Shown: positions 28,342 through 38,231, counted from the stretch's first letter. The stretch is DNA of 64,000 nt from SAR202 cluster bacterium (GCA_009392005.1 VFHL01000004.1:122606-186605); one strand, 5' to 3'. Translations and numbers: made by a program. Notes: generated by a model not told the origin, from the letters alone.

Positions 28342-29379
28342 ATGACATTAACGAGTATCCGTCGCTCATGGATGTGGGCAGTCGGTATTGTTACGATCGC
28401 AGCAATCATTAGTAGTGCATGCGGCGGCGGCGGTGAAACTAGCACTGAAGCGACACCTCTTCCCGGGTCTGGACCTTTGAAATTTGTTGATAACGGCTGG
28501 GAAACAAATAAGGTCGCATCAGCCATCATGATGTACATCGTTGAAAAAGGCTATGACACTGAGACGGAGTTTGTAACTCCTGCTAACCAGGAAGAATTCC
28601 AAGAAATGATCACCGACGGACGAGCAGATGTCATTATGGAAGCCTGGGGCAGGGAATACCAAAAGTGGTATAACATCACAGAACAACGTGAGTTTATCGG
28701 AGATCGGGGTGCCGTGTATGAAGATGGGCACGCTGGATGGTTCATACCAACGGCCATTGTCGAGGCGAATCCAGGCATCGAAAAAGTTGAAAACCTCGCT
28801 GATTTTGCTGACGTATTAGGTGGTCAATTCATTAGCTGCCCAACCGCATGGCCATGCGCAAATCATAATCAGATCAAACTTGATACTTATGGTCTATCTG
28901 GCGCGTTCACGACAGTGAATCCAGAAAGTTACGAAGCACTGGAACAAACGTTGACAGACGCCGGTGCAGCTGGGGAAGCGATTATCGGATACTTCCGAGA
29001 ACCATCTTATCTGCTGCAAAGTCAGGACTGGACTCGAATAGAAGAACCACCAGCGAACCAATTATGCTGGGCACGAGTCAATAACTTTATCGATGGAAAA
29101 CGTGATTCTATCGACGAGCACTGTGAATATCAAAAAGAAGATGTCATTACAGCGCTATATCGAGGAGTTTACGGTACACGAGCAAAAATGCCCCCGCTTT
29201 TCTTCAAAATGACGATGGGCCAAGAAGCGTTGATGGCAACGGTGGTACATCACAATGAAACCGCAGGTACTCTCGAACAGGCAGCCATTCACTTCCTAAC
29301 CAACAACGATGCTGCATGGAGAGGCTGGGTCGAAGCCGATGCTGCAACAAAGATCGACGCAGCATTAGCTGGCTCATAA
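28342..29379 (+). CDS. Glycine betaine/proline-type ABC transporter substrate-binding lipoprotein
   Basis: 345 residues. A lipoprotein signal peptide ends ISSAC with the lipidated cysteine at residue 27, followed by a Gly/Ser/Thr linker. The mature part (FVDNGWETNKVASAIMMYIVEKGYDTE, GRADVIMEAWGREYQKWYN, Trp-rich ligand box) matches the OpuAC family. It would bind quaternary amines in the periplasm or at the cell surface. No permease or ATPase gene is adjacent, and a strong terminator follows, so it is a solitary receptor here. Confidence 0.9.
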   Translation: MTLTSIRRSWMWAVGIVTIAAIISSACGGGGETSTEATPLPGSGPLKFVDNGWETNKVASAIMMYIVEKGYDTETEFVTPANQEEFQEMITDGRADVIMEAWGREYQKWYNITEQREFIGDRGAVYEDGHAGWFIPTAIVEANPGIEKVENLADFADVLGGQFISCPTAWPCANHNQIKLDTYGLSGAFTTVNPESYEALEQTLTDAGAAGEAIIGYFREPSYLLQSQDWTRIEEPPANQLCWARVNNFIDGKRDSIDEHCEYQKEDVITALYRGVYGTRAKMPPLFFKMTMGQEALMATVVHHNETAGTLEQAAIHFLTNNDAAWRGWVEADAATKIDAALAGS

Positions 29380-29400
29380 ACGAAACAACAACGCACTGCA

Positions 29401-29433
29401 AGAAGGGGCACTAATTGTGCCCCTTCTTTTTTT
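29401..29433 (+). terminator. Rho-independent terminator after the binding-protein gene
   Basis: A perfect 11-bp stem (AGAAGGGGCAC / GTGCCCCTTCT) with loop TAATT, followed by six further T residues. It lies about 20 bases after the plus-strand stop and about 25 bases before the 3' end of the convergent glycerate dehydrogenase gene, and may serve both directions since the other strand ends in a shorter T-run. Confidence 0.93.
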
Positions 29434-29458
29434 ACGAACAGGATTCGAATTTATATCT

Positions 29459-30436
29459 CTATGTGGAAACTTCAGGATTCGCGAAATGGGGCAGTACGTC
29501 GCCATGTAATCCCGCCAGCAAATTATCCACAGCCATTTGAGTCATCTGACGCCGAGTTCTAGTACTTGCACTCGCAATATGAGGGGTTACGATGACGTTT
29601 GGTAACGAAAGTAAGGGGTTGCCTGCATCGATCGGTTCGACGGTCGTTACATCAACTGCAGCCATCGCAATGTTTTTGTTCCCAAGGGCCTTAACCAACG
29701 CGCCTTGATCCACAACAGGTCCGCGCGCGGTATTGATTAAAATGGCTGACTCTTTCATCAACTCTAATTCTTTGGTGCTGATGATATGCCGTGTTTCATC
29801 CGTCAACGGTACGTGGAGCGACACAAAGTCCGATTGCTCCAATAGATCTTCCAATTCTGCATAGGTTGCACCTATTTTCTCATCCATGTCTTTTTGGGAT
29901 CGACTATTATACATGACCTTCATTGAGAATCCTTGTGCGCGACGTGCAACCGCCCGACCTATTGCGCCGTAGCCGATGATTCCAAGTGTTTTCCCAAAAA
30001 CATCCTGACCAAGAAGGACGCTTGGACCCCACGTTTTCCAATTTCCATCGCGAACATATTTATCTCCATCTACCACTCGTCGCGCCGCCGCCATCAATAA
30101 TGCGAATGCAAAATCAGCGGTCGTCTCTGTCAGTACTCCAGGGGTATTTCCCACTGGAATACCCTGTGCGGTTGCAAAAGAGAGGTCAATGTTGTCCGTA
30201 CCAACCGCCATGTTACTAATAACGCGAAGTGATTTCGCCTGTTGTATCAGTGCTTTATCAACACGATCAGTCAGCAAACATAACAATCCTTCTGCCTCTC
30301 GAACATGATCTAGGAGATTATCCGGATCTGGAGGAAGATCACTATCCCAAAGATCAACATGTGCATGATCATCGAGCTGAGACAGGATTTCTTTCGGTAA
30401 TCTTCTGGTAACAAATACACGGGGAAGTTTTGCCAT
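29459..30436 (-). CDS. D-isomer-specific 2-hydroxyacid dehydrogenase (glyoxylate/hydroxypyruvate reductase type)
   Basis: 325 residues. The NAD(P)-binding motif GIIGYGAIGRAVARRAQGF, SDFVSLHVPLTDETRH, LINTARGPVVDQGALV and the catalytic VTPHIASAS histidine are all in place. This looks like GyaR/GhrB-type glycerate dehydrogenase, interconverting D-glycerate and hydroxypyruvate or glycolate and glyoxylate. It directly follows the glycerate kinase gene (stop to start without gap), so the two probably form an operon with the aldolase upstream. Confidence 0.92.
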   Translation of the reverse strand: MAKLPRVFVTRRLPKEILSQLDDHAHVDLWDSDLPPDPDNLLDHVREAEGLLCLLTDRVDKALIQQAKSLRVISNMAVGTDNIDLSFATAQGIPVGNTPGVLTETTADFAFALLMAAARRVVDGDKYVRDGNWKTWGPSVLLGQDVFGKTLGIIGYGAIGRAVARRAQGFSMKVMYNSRSQKDMDEKIGATYAELEDLLEQSDFVSLHVPLTDETRHIISTKELELMKESAILINTARGPVVDQGALVKALGNKNIAMAAVDVTTVEPIDAGNPLLSLPNVIVTPHIASASTRTRRQMTQMAVDNLLAGLHGDVLPHFANPEVST

Positions 30437-31597
30437 TTAATACTTACTCTTTATTTCTGTGTAATCTATTTGCCTCATCAAACCTTCGACTGCTAATCGT
30501 ATCTCGTCTGCCGAGTCCGATGCCAAATTGCTTACATCATCACGCGATTCGCCATTCGTATCTAAAGAGACAATGTAATCAATTCCGATGGAGCGTACCT
30601 GATCGATAGTCAACCTATTTTGACCGACAATTGCTATCACAATTTGAACCCTATTCTGTTTTGCGATAGCTGCAACTCTACCGACTCCTTTACCATCCCG
30701 TGTCTGAAAATCAAGCCGCCCTTCACCGGTGATCAAAATATCCGCCGTTGCAATTAGATCTTCGATTTTTAGGTACTCACTAATCACATCAAATCCCGAT
30801 CGTAGTTCCCCTCCACATAATGCGACAAGACCTGCTCCTAACCCACCGGCCGCGCCGCCCCCCACAAGCGTGCCCATATCCAGATTAAATTGCTTTTGCA
30901 CCACATCCACGAACCGAGACAAACCCCTATCCAATGTTTCGATTGCCGCAATATCAGCCCCTTTTTGCGGTCCAAATACGACTGAAGCACCCTCATTTCC
31001 ACAAAGCACATTTGTCACATCACAAAGAGCTATTATTTGTGATTCAAAAAGATGCTTATGCGCACCAGTCAGGTCTAACTTAGCGAGTTGATCCAATGCG
31101 CCCCCCCCTGCAGGAAGGTCCTCGCCCAAGATATTTAATGCACGAATCCCGATACCTCTTGCAAATCCCATCCCACCATCATTTGTAGCGCTATCACCTA
31201 GTCCGACAAGTATCCGTCGATACCCCTCGTCCAAGGCGGTACGAAGCAACCGGCCCGTTCCTTCAGTGGATGTAACTAACGGTAATCTTTCATGATCCCT
31301 GAGAAGCGCCAAGCCAGATGCTGAGGCTGTTTCAATTACAGCTGTTTTTTTATCGCCCAGAACTCCCCATCTTGCGATGATTGGTCGGCCAAGAGGATCG
31401 ACTGTCGGGGTATCAACATAATGGCCCTTTGTTGCTGAAACCAAAGCTTCAACGGTACCAGTCCCTCCATCAGCGATCGGCATCGATACGGTTTCCGCCT
31501 CAGGTAATGTCGCTATCACTCCTTCATGAATCGCTTGAGCAACGGACATCGAAGACATAGTCCCTTTAAATTCTTGCGGAGCAATGATGATTTTCAT
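30437..31597 (-). CDS. Glycerate 2-kinase (GlxK/GarK type)
   Basis: 386 residues from MKIIIAPQEFKGTMSSM. Typical segments of glycerate kinase family 1: MPIADGGTGTVEALV, VLGDKKTAVIETASASGLALL, GYRRILVGLGDSATNDGGMGFARGIG, and FGPQKGADIAAIETLD. It phosphorylates D-glycerate with ATP to a phosphoglycerate that enters glycolysis. It stands between the HpaI-type aldolase and the dehydrogenase, consistent with catabolism of sugar acids via tartronate semialdehyde or hydroxypyruvate. Confidence 0.94.
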   Translation of the reverse strand: MKIIIAPQEFKGTMSSMSVAQAIHEGVIATLPEAETVSMPIADGGTGTVEALVSATKGHYVDTPTVDPLGRPIIARWGVLGDKKTAVIETASASGLALLRDHERLPLVTSTEGTGRLLRTALDEGYRRILVGLGDSATNDGGMGFARGIGIRALNILGEDLPAGGGALDQLAKLDLTGAHKHLFESQIIALCDVTNVLCGNEGASVVFGPQKGADIAAIETLDRGLSRFVDVVQKQFNLDMGTLVGGGAAGGLGAGLVALCGGELRSGFDVISEYLKIEDLIATADILITGEGRLDFQTRDGKGVGRVAAIAKQNRVQIVIAIVGQNRLTIDQVRSIGIDYIVSLDTNGESRDDVSNLASDSADEIRLAVEGLMRQIDYTEIKSKY

Positions 31598-31623
31598 CAA
31601 AAACTACTTTTCTTCCACCAGCC

Positions 31624-32439
31624 TTAATAACCGCCAGAAATAGACGTTGGACCCTCTTCACTCATAAGATTAGGGAGAACTTCGCGAACATGATTCATTG
31701 CTGCTGTAGCGCCACGAGAAACAAAGCCAACATCACTTCCAACGGGGCAGAATTGAAATCCCTGTTCAAACCTTGCAGCCGCTTGCTCCGGGCTTCCACA
31801 GTGAATCCCAGCCACAATACCGTGTTTCTTCGCAACATCGAGAACCTGTTGACATGCTTCTTGGTGGCGTGGATCATCCTGCCCAGTTGCCGACGGAAGG
31901 CCCATCGCAACGGCTAAATCAGATGGGCCAATATAAAAACCATCGACACCCGGAGCCGCTGCCATATCGCTGAGATGTGCAAGGGTATCTGGATGTTCAA
32001 CCATCACAAAACAGAGGATTTCTTCATTGGCGAATTGCGCGTAGTCAGCACCAGCATAATAGCGTGCTCGGTTAGGTCCAACACTGCGAAATCCGACGGG
32101 AGCATACCTGCTCGCTTTACCAGCCTTGATTGCCTCTAAACCGTTGTTCACTAAGGGTACAATCACTCCATATGAACCGGCATCTAAAACGGTCTGAATA
32201 AAGACTGGTTCGTTCCATGGGACACGAACAATGGGCACCGTATTCGTGGTACTCACCACCTGAAGCCATTGAACTGCACGATCTGGCCCTATACCCATAC
32301 CGTGCTGCATATCAAGTACTAACGCGTCAAACCCAGAGTTCGCCATTGTTTCGGTAACGTACGTATCGGCAGTTGACTGCCATCCAACAGCAACAGACTT
32401 TCCTGATGCCCAAAGTTCTTTCAGCGGATTGGGACGCAT
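31624..32439 (-). CDS. HpcH/HpaI-type class II aldolase
   Basis: 271 residues. MRPNPLKELWASGKSVAVGWQ, FDALVLDMQHGMG, the IVRVPWNEP strand, YGVIVPLVNNGLEA and MVEHPDTLAHLSDMAAAPGVDGFYIGPSDLAVAMG match the HpaI/2-dehydro-3-deoxyglucarate aldolase family, with the Glu/Asp metal ligands in EHPD and the PSDL loop. It splits 2-keto-3-deoxy acids to pyruvate and an aldehyde. The downstream glycerate kinase and dehydrogenase suggest a glucarate/rhamnonate-like substrate. Confidence 0.93.
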   Translation of the reverse strand: MRPNPLKELWASGKSVAVGWQSTADTYVTETMANSGFDALVLDMQHGMGIGPDRAVQWLQVVSTTNTVPIVRVPWNEPVFIQTVLDAGSYGVIVPLVNNGLEAIKAGKASRYAPVGFRSVGPNRARYYAGADYAQFANEEILCFVMVEHPDTLAHLSDMAAAPGVDGFYIGPSDLAVAMGLPSATGQDDPRHQEACQQVLDVAKKHGIVAGIHCGSPEQAAARFEQGFQFCPVGSDVGFVSRGATAAMNHVREVLPNLMSEEGPTSISGGY

Positions 32440-32554
32440 AATATTCTCCCTTTCAAATCATTTATTTGCTCTTCCATTATAAAACCAGTTACGCCAGAAT
32501 CTAGGCGAGACCGAACGAAACCTAACCAAGTAGCATTCAGAAGAGAGTTTAAAA

Positions 32555-32920
32555 ATGATGATACAGGATATTATTGGAATCAACGTGTACACCGATAATC
32601 TTGAAGAATTGATGCTTTTCTATCGGGATATAATCGGTATACAATTGCGATCATCACACGATTCAGCGGTTGTCTTTGAACTGCGTCCTGGTATGCGCCT
32701 GAACATCGGGAGACATACAAATGTACAAGGGCCCTCAAAAGATCCTTTTCGGATAATGATCAATTTTGAGACCTCAGATATCCATTCTTCTTATACAGAA
32801 CTCAACGCCCGAGGAGCACATTTCATTCGCCGGCCAGAGAAAGAATCTTGGGGAGGATGGGTCGCAACACTTCAAGATCCTGATGGTAATACCTTACAAC
32901 TTCTACAAACAACAAACTGA
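32555..32920 (+). CDS. Glyoxalase/bleomycin-resistance (VOC) domain protein
   Basis: 121 residues containing a single VOC unit: IIGINVYTDNLEELMLFYRDIIGIQL, FELRPGMRLNIGRHTNV, IMINFETSDIHSSYTELNARG and VATLQDPDGNTLQLLQ. The last segment (DPDGN) is the hallmark C-terminal strand with a metal-binding Gln/Glu position. The protein is probably a dimeric metalloenzyme or binding protein; substrate unknown. It starts a plus-strand run that includes a PanE-like reductase. Confidence 0.88.
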   Translation: MMIQDIIGINVYTDNLEELMLFYRDIIGIQLRSSHDSAVVFELRPGMRLNIGRHTNVQGPSKDPFRIMINFETSDIHSSYTELNARGAHFIRRPEKESWGGWVATLQDPDGNTLQLLQTTN

Positions 32921-32976
32921 TTTGATATGAGAATATTGTAGAGGGTGATCGTAATCCGAACGAAAGGGACCATTGA

Positions 32977-33933
32977 ATGCCCGTCTTAAATCCGACATCA
33001 ATTGCCATTATCGGAGCTGGTGCCGTAGGTGGTTATTACGGCGCTCGTTTGGCAGAAGCCGGACACGATGTCACATTCCTGATGCGACGTGATTACAACG
33101 CTGTAAAGTCAAATGGACTCATGATCAACAGCCCTGACGATGATCTATATATTTCCAAACCACAAATCGTCACCCACAGCAAAGATATCGGACCTGTAGA
33201 TTGGGTGATATGCGCCCTAAAGGCGACTACAATCGATGCCGTTTTCGAATTATTATCACCATGTGTACACGAAAGCACGAACATTTTGGTTTTAATGAAC
33301 GGACTCGGTCTCGAAGAGTTTTTCGCAAGTTTGTTTAAAGAACAAGAGATATTCGGAGGATTAGCATTTACGTGCATCAATCGAGGAGAACCTGGAATCA
33401 TTAATCATTTAGATTATGGCCCAATCACTATTGGGCATTTTGGGAACGACGAAGATTTGTTAAAACACGCGACAAATTTGTGGCAAACATCAAAAGTTGA
33501 GGTCGCCTCATCTCCATCCTTGCTACAAGCGAGGTGGGAGAAACTGTGCTGGAACATTCCCTTTAATGGAATTTCAGTCGTTGAAGGCGGAATAACAACT
33601 GACCTGATCCTAAGTAACCCAGGCCTAACCGAAGCAGCAGGTTCTTTGATGGATGAAGTGATCGCAATTGGAAATGCCGATCTCAAAGCGCATGAAGAAT
33701 CGGGACGCATTGACAACTATCAAATGAAAAATAGGATGTTTGATTTGACGAAAACAATGGGTGCATACCAGCCAAGTACAATGATAGATTTTATTCATGG
33801 GCGAGAGATGGAAATTGACGCTATATTCAGCGAACCAATCCGCCGCGCAAGCCAATTGGGTGTCCAGGCCCCTCACATATCATCACTGCGTTCCTCGATG
33901 CAAGGTTTGCAAATAGACGCTGAGAGGTCTTAG
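32977..33933 (+). CDS. Ketopantoate reductase (ApbA/PanE) family protein
   Basis: 318 residues. The N-terminal Rossmann motif IAIIGAGAVGGYYGARLAEAG is followed by VICALKATTIDAVFELL and LMNGLGLEEFF, then WEKLCWNIPFNGISVVEGG with the catalytic Lys of the family and SMLQDI-like PSTMIDFIHGREMEIDAI. PanE reduces 2-dehydropantoate in coenzyme A synthesis, but this family also has secondary members; no pan gene is nearby, so the annotation stays at family level. Confidence 0.88.
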   Translation: MPVLNPTSIAIIGAGAVGGYYGARLAEAGHDVTFLMRRDYNAVKSNGLMINSPDDDLYISKPQIVTHSKDIGPVDWVICALKATTIDAVFELLSPCVHESTNILVLMNGLGLEEFFASLFKEQEIFGGLAFTCINRGEPGIINHLDYGPITIGHFGNDEDLLKHATNLWQTSKVEVASSPSLLQARWEKLCWNIPFNGISVVEGGITTDLILSNPGLTEAAGSLMDEVIAIGNADLKAHEESGRIDNYQMKNRMFDLTKTMGAYQPSTMIDFIHGREMEIDAIFSEPIRRASQLGVQAPHISSLRSSMQGLQIDAERS

Positions 33934-33981
33934 TGTGGTAACCTCAATACACGAGAATGCGGAAGGAAAGGATCCCCCCTA

Positions 33982-34851
33982 ATGCGAGCAATTGACATAC
34001 ACGTACATCCTCCAACAGAACCAGGGTCACAAACAGAAGAAGAGCTCCGTGCACAGCAGGCAATGTCGTCATATTTTCGACAAACGGAAGAACGCCCAAA
34101 AACACCCGCTGATTTAGCTGAGGTATTTGAACGCCAAGACATTGTCGCCTGTCTACTACCCGTTGATAGTGAAACGATCACGGGCAAACCCTACACCGGA
34201 GACGCGTGGGTAGCCAGTATTATGAATGAATTCCCCGAACGCTTTATTGGTTTTGGATCTGTTGATCCGCATAAAGGGAAATCCGGTGTTTTGCAAGTAG
34301 AAAAAGCAGTGAAGGACCTTGGGTTGAGGGGCTTCAAATTTTTTCCAAATGGTCAAGAATTTTTCGCGAACGACAAAGAATACTATCCCATATGGGAAAA
34401 GATTCAGGAACTAGGAGTTCCTGTTATCACGCATTCTGGGCATGCTGGAGTAGGATCGGGCAGGCCTGGCGGAGGTGGAATTAAACTTCGCTACAGCAAC
34501 CCAATGTGGTGGGATGATGTCGCAGCCGACTTCCCTGAGTTAAACATCATATTGGCGCATCCAGCGTGGCCGTGGTTGGAGGAGCAGATCTCGATGCTCG
34601 TCCACAAATCAAACGTCTATATGGATATATCTGGATGGTCACCTCGTTATTTTCCTGAAGCACTCGTTCGGGAGATGCATACCCGAATTCAAAATAAGGT
34701 TTTGTATGGATCAGATCATCCTGCAATTCATGTAGACCGATGGTGGGCTGACTGGGAAGAAATTGCTGTGAACGAATCCATCACGCAAAAGATCTTCTTG
34801 GACAATGCTAAGCGTGTCCTAGGAATCGATGATTGGCCTGAATCTAAGTAG
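33982..34851 (+). CDS. Amidohydrolase family 2 (ACMSD-like), copy 1 of a tandem pair
   Basis: 289 residues beginning MRAIDIHVHPPTEPGS (HxH metal motif). Further metal and active-site segments: IGFGSVDPHKG, GLRGFKFFPNGQEFF, VITHSGHAG, ILAHPAWPWLEEQ and LYGSDHPAIHVDRWW. The group includes decarboxylases and hydrolases such as ACMSD and resorcylate decarboxylase. The next gene is a close paralogue with most of these segments identical; this copy has an extra stretch near residue 20 (TEEELRAQQAMS). Substrate unknown. Confidence 0.9.
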   Translation: MRAIDIHVHPPTEPGSQTEEELRAQQAMSSYFRQTEERPKTPADLAEVFERQDIVACLLPVDSETITGKPYTGDAWVASIMNEFPERFIGFGSVDPHKGKSGVLQVEKAVKDLGLRGFKFFPNGQEFFANDKEYYPIWEKIQELGVPVITHSGHAGVGSGRPGGGGIKLRYSNPMWWDDVAADFPELNIILAHPAWPWLEEQISMLVHKSNVYMDISGWSPRYFPEALVREMHTRIQNKVLYGSDHPAIHVDRWWADWEEIAVNESITQKIFLDNAKRVLGIDDWPESK

Positions 34852-34888
34852 AATATATACCCTCAAAAACATCAAAGGAGTTTAAGAA

Positions 34889-35746
34889 ATGCGTGCAATC
34901 GATATCCATACCCATCCACCTGCTGAACCAGGAACAGAATCAGAAAACCGCGAAGCAGGGCGATCTTATTTCAACCAAACGTGGGAAATGCCCAAAACTC
35001 CTGCAGACATGGCTGCTACCTTTGAGAAACTTGATATCGTAGCCTGTTTATTACCGGTAGATAATGAAACGATCACGGGAAAGCGTTATACAGGAGATCA
35101 ATGGGTCGCTAAAATCGTTGATGAATTTCCCGAACGATTCATTGGATTTGGATCGGTTGATCCACATAAAGGCCAAGCTGGTGTTAAGCAAGTTGAACAC
35201 GCCGTAAAGGAACTTGGCATGCGCGGATTTAAATTTTTCCCCAATGGTCAGCGGTTTTTCGCACATGAAGCACAGTACTATCCCATATGGGAAAAAATCG
35301 CGGAGCTCGGCGTACCAATCATCACGCACGCGGGACACGCTGGTGGAGGATCAGGTCAACCCGGAGGAGGGGGTTTAGGTCTACGATACAGCGACCCAAT
35401 GTGGTGGGATGACGTTGCTGCAGACATCCCTGAACTGAAAATTATACTTGCACATCCTGCATGGCCATGGCAAGAAGAACAAATATCAATGCTTGTCCAT
35501 AAAGCCAATGTCTTTATGGATATATCAGGGTGGTCTCCAAGGTACTTCCCCGAAGCACTTGTTCGTGAAATGCACACACGGCTGCAAAACAAGATCTTAT
35601 TCGGATCCGACCATCCAACATTAAGTGTGGACCGTTGGTTACAAGATTGGAAAGAGCTCGGCGTCGCAGAAGAATTAGAGCCAAAAATCTTCCTCGAAAA
35701 TGCGAAACATGTCTTAGGAATCGATGATTGGCCAGAGAAGCAATAA
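34889..35746 (+). CDS. Amidohydrolase family 2 (ACMSD-like), copy 2 of a tandem pair
   Basis: 285 residues from MRAIDIHTHPPAEPGT after AAAGGAGTTT. The same motif set as copy 1 is kept: RFIGFGSVDPHKGQAG, FKFFPNGQRFF, ITHAGHAGGGSG, ILAHPAWPWQEEQ and FGSDHPTLSVDRWL. Differences are mostly surface substitutions, so the pair arose by tandem duplication and may make one hetero-oligomer or have split substrates. The two genes are 37 bp apart and surely co-transcribed with the PanE-like gene. Confidence 0.9.
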   Translation: MRAIDIHTHPPAEPGTESENREAGRSYFNQTWEMPKTPADMAATFEKLDIVACLLPVDNETITGKRYTGDQWVAKIVDEFPERFIGFGSVDPHKGQAGVKQVEHAVKELGMRGFKFFPNGQRFFAHEAQYYPIWEKIAELGVPIITHAGHAGGGSGQPGGGGLGLRYSDPMWWDDVAADIPELKIILAHPAWPWQEEQISMLVHKANVFMDISGWSPRYFPEALVREMHTRLQNKILFGSDHPTLSVDRWLQDWKELGVAEELEPKIFLENAKHVLGIDDWPEKQ

Positions 35747-35799
35747 TGAGTTCCCGTCCAAAAGCCACGCTTCAGTTTCTAAAAGAATAACCGCATTGC

Positions 35800-36657
35800 T
35801 TATAGATTATCGATAAAATCCTTTATCTGCTGCATTAAATGTGTGCCACAATTTACATACCCGTGGTTGGCTCCACTAACAACCCGAACATCAACATGGG
35901 GGTAAGCCAGACTGCGTATGGTGCGCATCGCTAGTCCACAAACAGGCAATTCCTCAGGACCACCAATTTCAACCTCATTTCCTCCAAAAACATACAGCGT
36001 TGGTACTTCGGTATTCATCGCATGAGCACTCACGCTGTAGCGATTATCTGGATTGAAGCAGTCCACAAAAGCCTCTGCAGACCACATTGATCCCCAAGGT
36101 ATTCTAGGTTGAAATAGTTCGGCGGGTTTCCCGCGTTGGATCGCTCTTTCGGCTTCTCGATACGTCATGACAAATTGTTCGCCGTGGGTTTCAACAACTT
36201 CCTTGTGGTTATATTCACCCGGCGATACTGAAACAACACCCACAACGTCAGGAAAATGAACAGTCGCTTGAGCATATGTTGCCCGCACCGCACCCCCACT
36301 GTGTCCAGCTAAAATGATGCGTCTATGATTTTTCGCACGTACAAAGTTGAGCCATGCTTCGTAATCGATAGGACTCTCCGAAACAGACTCAAAAGCGTAG
36401 CCCTTGAGCGCTCCATTGGGAGCTCCTCTAGCGATCACGTCATGGCCTCGACGATTCGCCGCCAAAAAAGACACACCGGCAGATGAAAACAATTCACCGA
36501 GCTCCAATAATAGATTCCCGTAGAAATTGCCGCCATCACCATGAAAAAAAATGATGGCGTCTACTTTGGGGTTTTGCACCAATTGTTTAGCCTCGAAATA
36601 TGCGCCAGATAATACAATGTCATCAGATGTTGTCGTGTGAACCAATTCAATTTCCAT
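35800..36657 (-). CDS. Alpha/beta hydrolase
   Basis: 285 residues. IIFFHGDGGNFYGN gives the oxyanion loop, RIILAGHSGGAVRATYAQ the nucleophile elbow (Ser in GHSGG), DNRYSVSAHAM...TLYVFGGNE the acid strand, and VSGANHGYVN the catalytic histidine. It resembles serine aminopeptidase/lysophospholipase-like S33 proteins without an identifiable substrate. No signal peptide, so it acts in the cytoplasm. It is convergent with the amidohydrolase pair. Confidence 0.85.
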   Translation of the reverse strand: MEIELVHTTTSDDIVLSGAYFEAKQLVQNPKVDAIIFFHGDGGNFYGNLLLELGELFSSAGVSFLAANRRGHDVIARGAPNGALKGYAFESVSESPIDYEAWLNFVRAKNHRRIILAGHSGGAVRATYAQATVHFPDVVGVVSVSPGEYNHKEVVETHGEQFVMTYREAERAIQRGKPAELFQPRIPWGSMWSAEAFVDCFNPDNRYSVSAHAMNTEVPTLYVFGGNEVEIGGPEELPVCGLAMRTIRSLAYPHVDVRVVSGANHGYVNCGTHLMQQIKDFIDNL

Positions 36658-36746
36658 TTTTTACCTTGCCGAATAGTCAATATATAACCGCTAATTTTGT
36701 TTAAAGAAAACCCTGAATCAGATCAAATGACAATAGAAAAGAACTA

Positions 36747-38024
36747 CTAATTTTGATCGGGATCGAAACCTTCATGACTAGCAGCGTCTGCCCATTTGAG
36801 AACCAACGACCGTTCACATTCTTCAGTTATTCCCTCATCGAGTCTCTTTGCGCGAAGCGCACGAAGAATTCCACTTATTTGTGGTCCTTCTTTAATACCC
36901 ATGCTCAACAAATCTCGAGCTTCCAAGGCTGGTCGTACATGGCGCAAATTTTCAATGTAATTTTCCAAAATCGTTCGAATATCTGCGTTTTCCGTATACA
37001 AAGCAAACACCATGATGATCATTAAGGAAATGTCATCCAAAGCGAAAACCATGCTGCTAACGTTCGTCGCGCCCAAAACTACCGTGTCAACATCCTTTTT
37101 GAAATTAGCGGCCGCAATCAAATATCGTGATTGATCAGTAGTCACTCCAAAATCCCCAAGCAACCCTTCTGTCACATTTACATTCGCGTCGAAGCCAACC
37201 AATGCGAGATATAGATCCCACTTGGGCATATTCGTGTCGTATAGATCGATAGCGGATGAATAAGCCTTGGAGAGACGATCATTCCAAACTAAGTTTTGAG
37301 AAATTGTACGCAAAATTCCAAAATCTTCTATCCGCTGAAGGATCTCTGGCGATCCCTCTTCAGAGAAGATTCTTTCTAATTCGTTGTGCAAACGATCACT
37401 GCTAATCGCAGTGATATGTTGTTTGTCGCGATGCAAATAGGATTCTGTTATAGGGCCAATATCAAACCCTAATCTTGACGCATAACGAAGGGCACGCAAT
37501 ATCCGGGTTGGATCATCACGGAAACTCTGTTCATGCAAAACATCAATACGGCGTTGCTGTAAATCCACTAGGCCATCGTAGGGATCAAGCAACTCACAAA
37601 ATGAGTCAGGCAACAGTGATATTGCCATCGCATTGATTTTAAAGTCTCGCCTTCGCAAATCAACATCGATTGGTGCCGGATCAATCACAGGGAGGGATCC
37701 TGGTACTGCATAATGCTCTTGCCGGGATGTTGCAACATCAAGAATCTTATCCTCAAAACGAATTTTCATCGTCCTGAATTGTGATTGCGCATCTATTTTT
37801 GCGCCCAAGTCAGTTAGATCCGTACAAAAACCGTAAACATCACCATCAATCACAAGGTCATAATCTGTTGCAGGCTTTTTCAACAATAGATCCCTTACAA
37901 CACCACCAACAAGGTAAAGTTTTTCTCCACGACGAACCGCCGCTTCCCCAAAAGGGCGCAACCACTCAAGGTGGCCCGGGGGTACCGTAGTGTTCAAAAA
38001 TACCGTTTTATCGAATTCCTGCAT
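36747..38024 (-). CDS. CCA-adding/poly(A) polymerase family tRNA nucleotidyltransferase
   Basis: 425 residues. The class II nucleotidyltransferase signature is LYLVGGVVRDLLLKKPATDYDLVIDGDVYG (G-G-x-VRD and DxD), followed by DLRRRDFKINAMAISL and DDPTRILRALRYASRLGF with the RRD and ERxxxE regions (HNELERIFSEE). The second half is helical and divergent; no HD domain is seen. It could add the complete CCA or only CC or A; lineages near Chloroflexota often have split enzymes. The encoded tRNA-Glu here lacks CCA. Confidence 0.9.
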   Translation of the reverse strand: MQEFDKTVFLNTTVPPGHLEWLRPFGEAAVRRGEKLYLVGGVVRDLLLKKPATDYDLVIDGDVYGFCTDLTDLGAKIDAQSQFRTMKIRFEDKILDVATSRQEHYAVPGSLPVIDPAPIDVDLRRRDFKINAMAISLLPDSFCELLDPYDGLVDLQQRRIDVLHEQSFRDDPTRILRALRYASRLGFDIGPITESYLHRDKQHITAISSDRLHNELERIFSEEGSPEILQRIEDFGILRTISQNLVWNDRLSKAYSSAIDLYDTNMPKWDLYLALVGFDANVNVTEGLLGDFGVTTDQSRYLIAAANFKKDVDTVVLGATNVSSMVFALDDISLMIIMVFALYTENADIRTILENYIENLRHVRPALEARDLLSMGIKEGPQISGILRALRAKRLDEGITEECERSLVLKWADAASHEGFDPDQN

Positions 38025-38231
38025 TCCTTCTCATTTTCTCTTTCAGTTCAGGAAGGATTTGATCGTATATATTATTGTGCACATTACTATAAGACATTTA
38101 GATGACTCGCGTTACACTTTTATTTCAACGATATACCGTTATCTATGCCATGGCAGGGTTACCTCTAGACTAAATCAACTAATATGGCATAATCCTGAGA
38201 TATTGAACGACATTCCCAAGGGAGGGAATCC

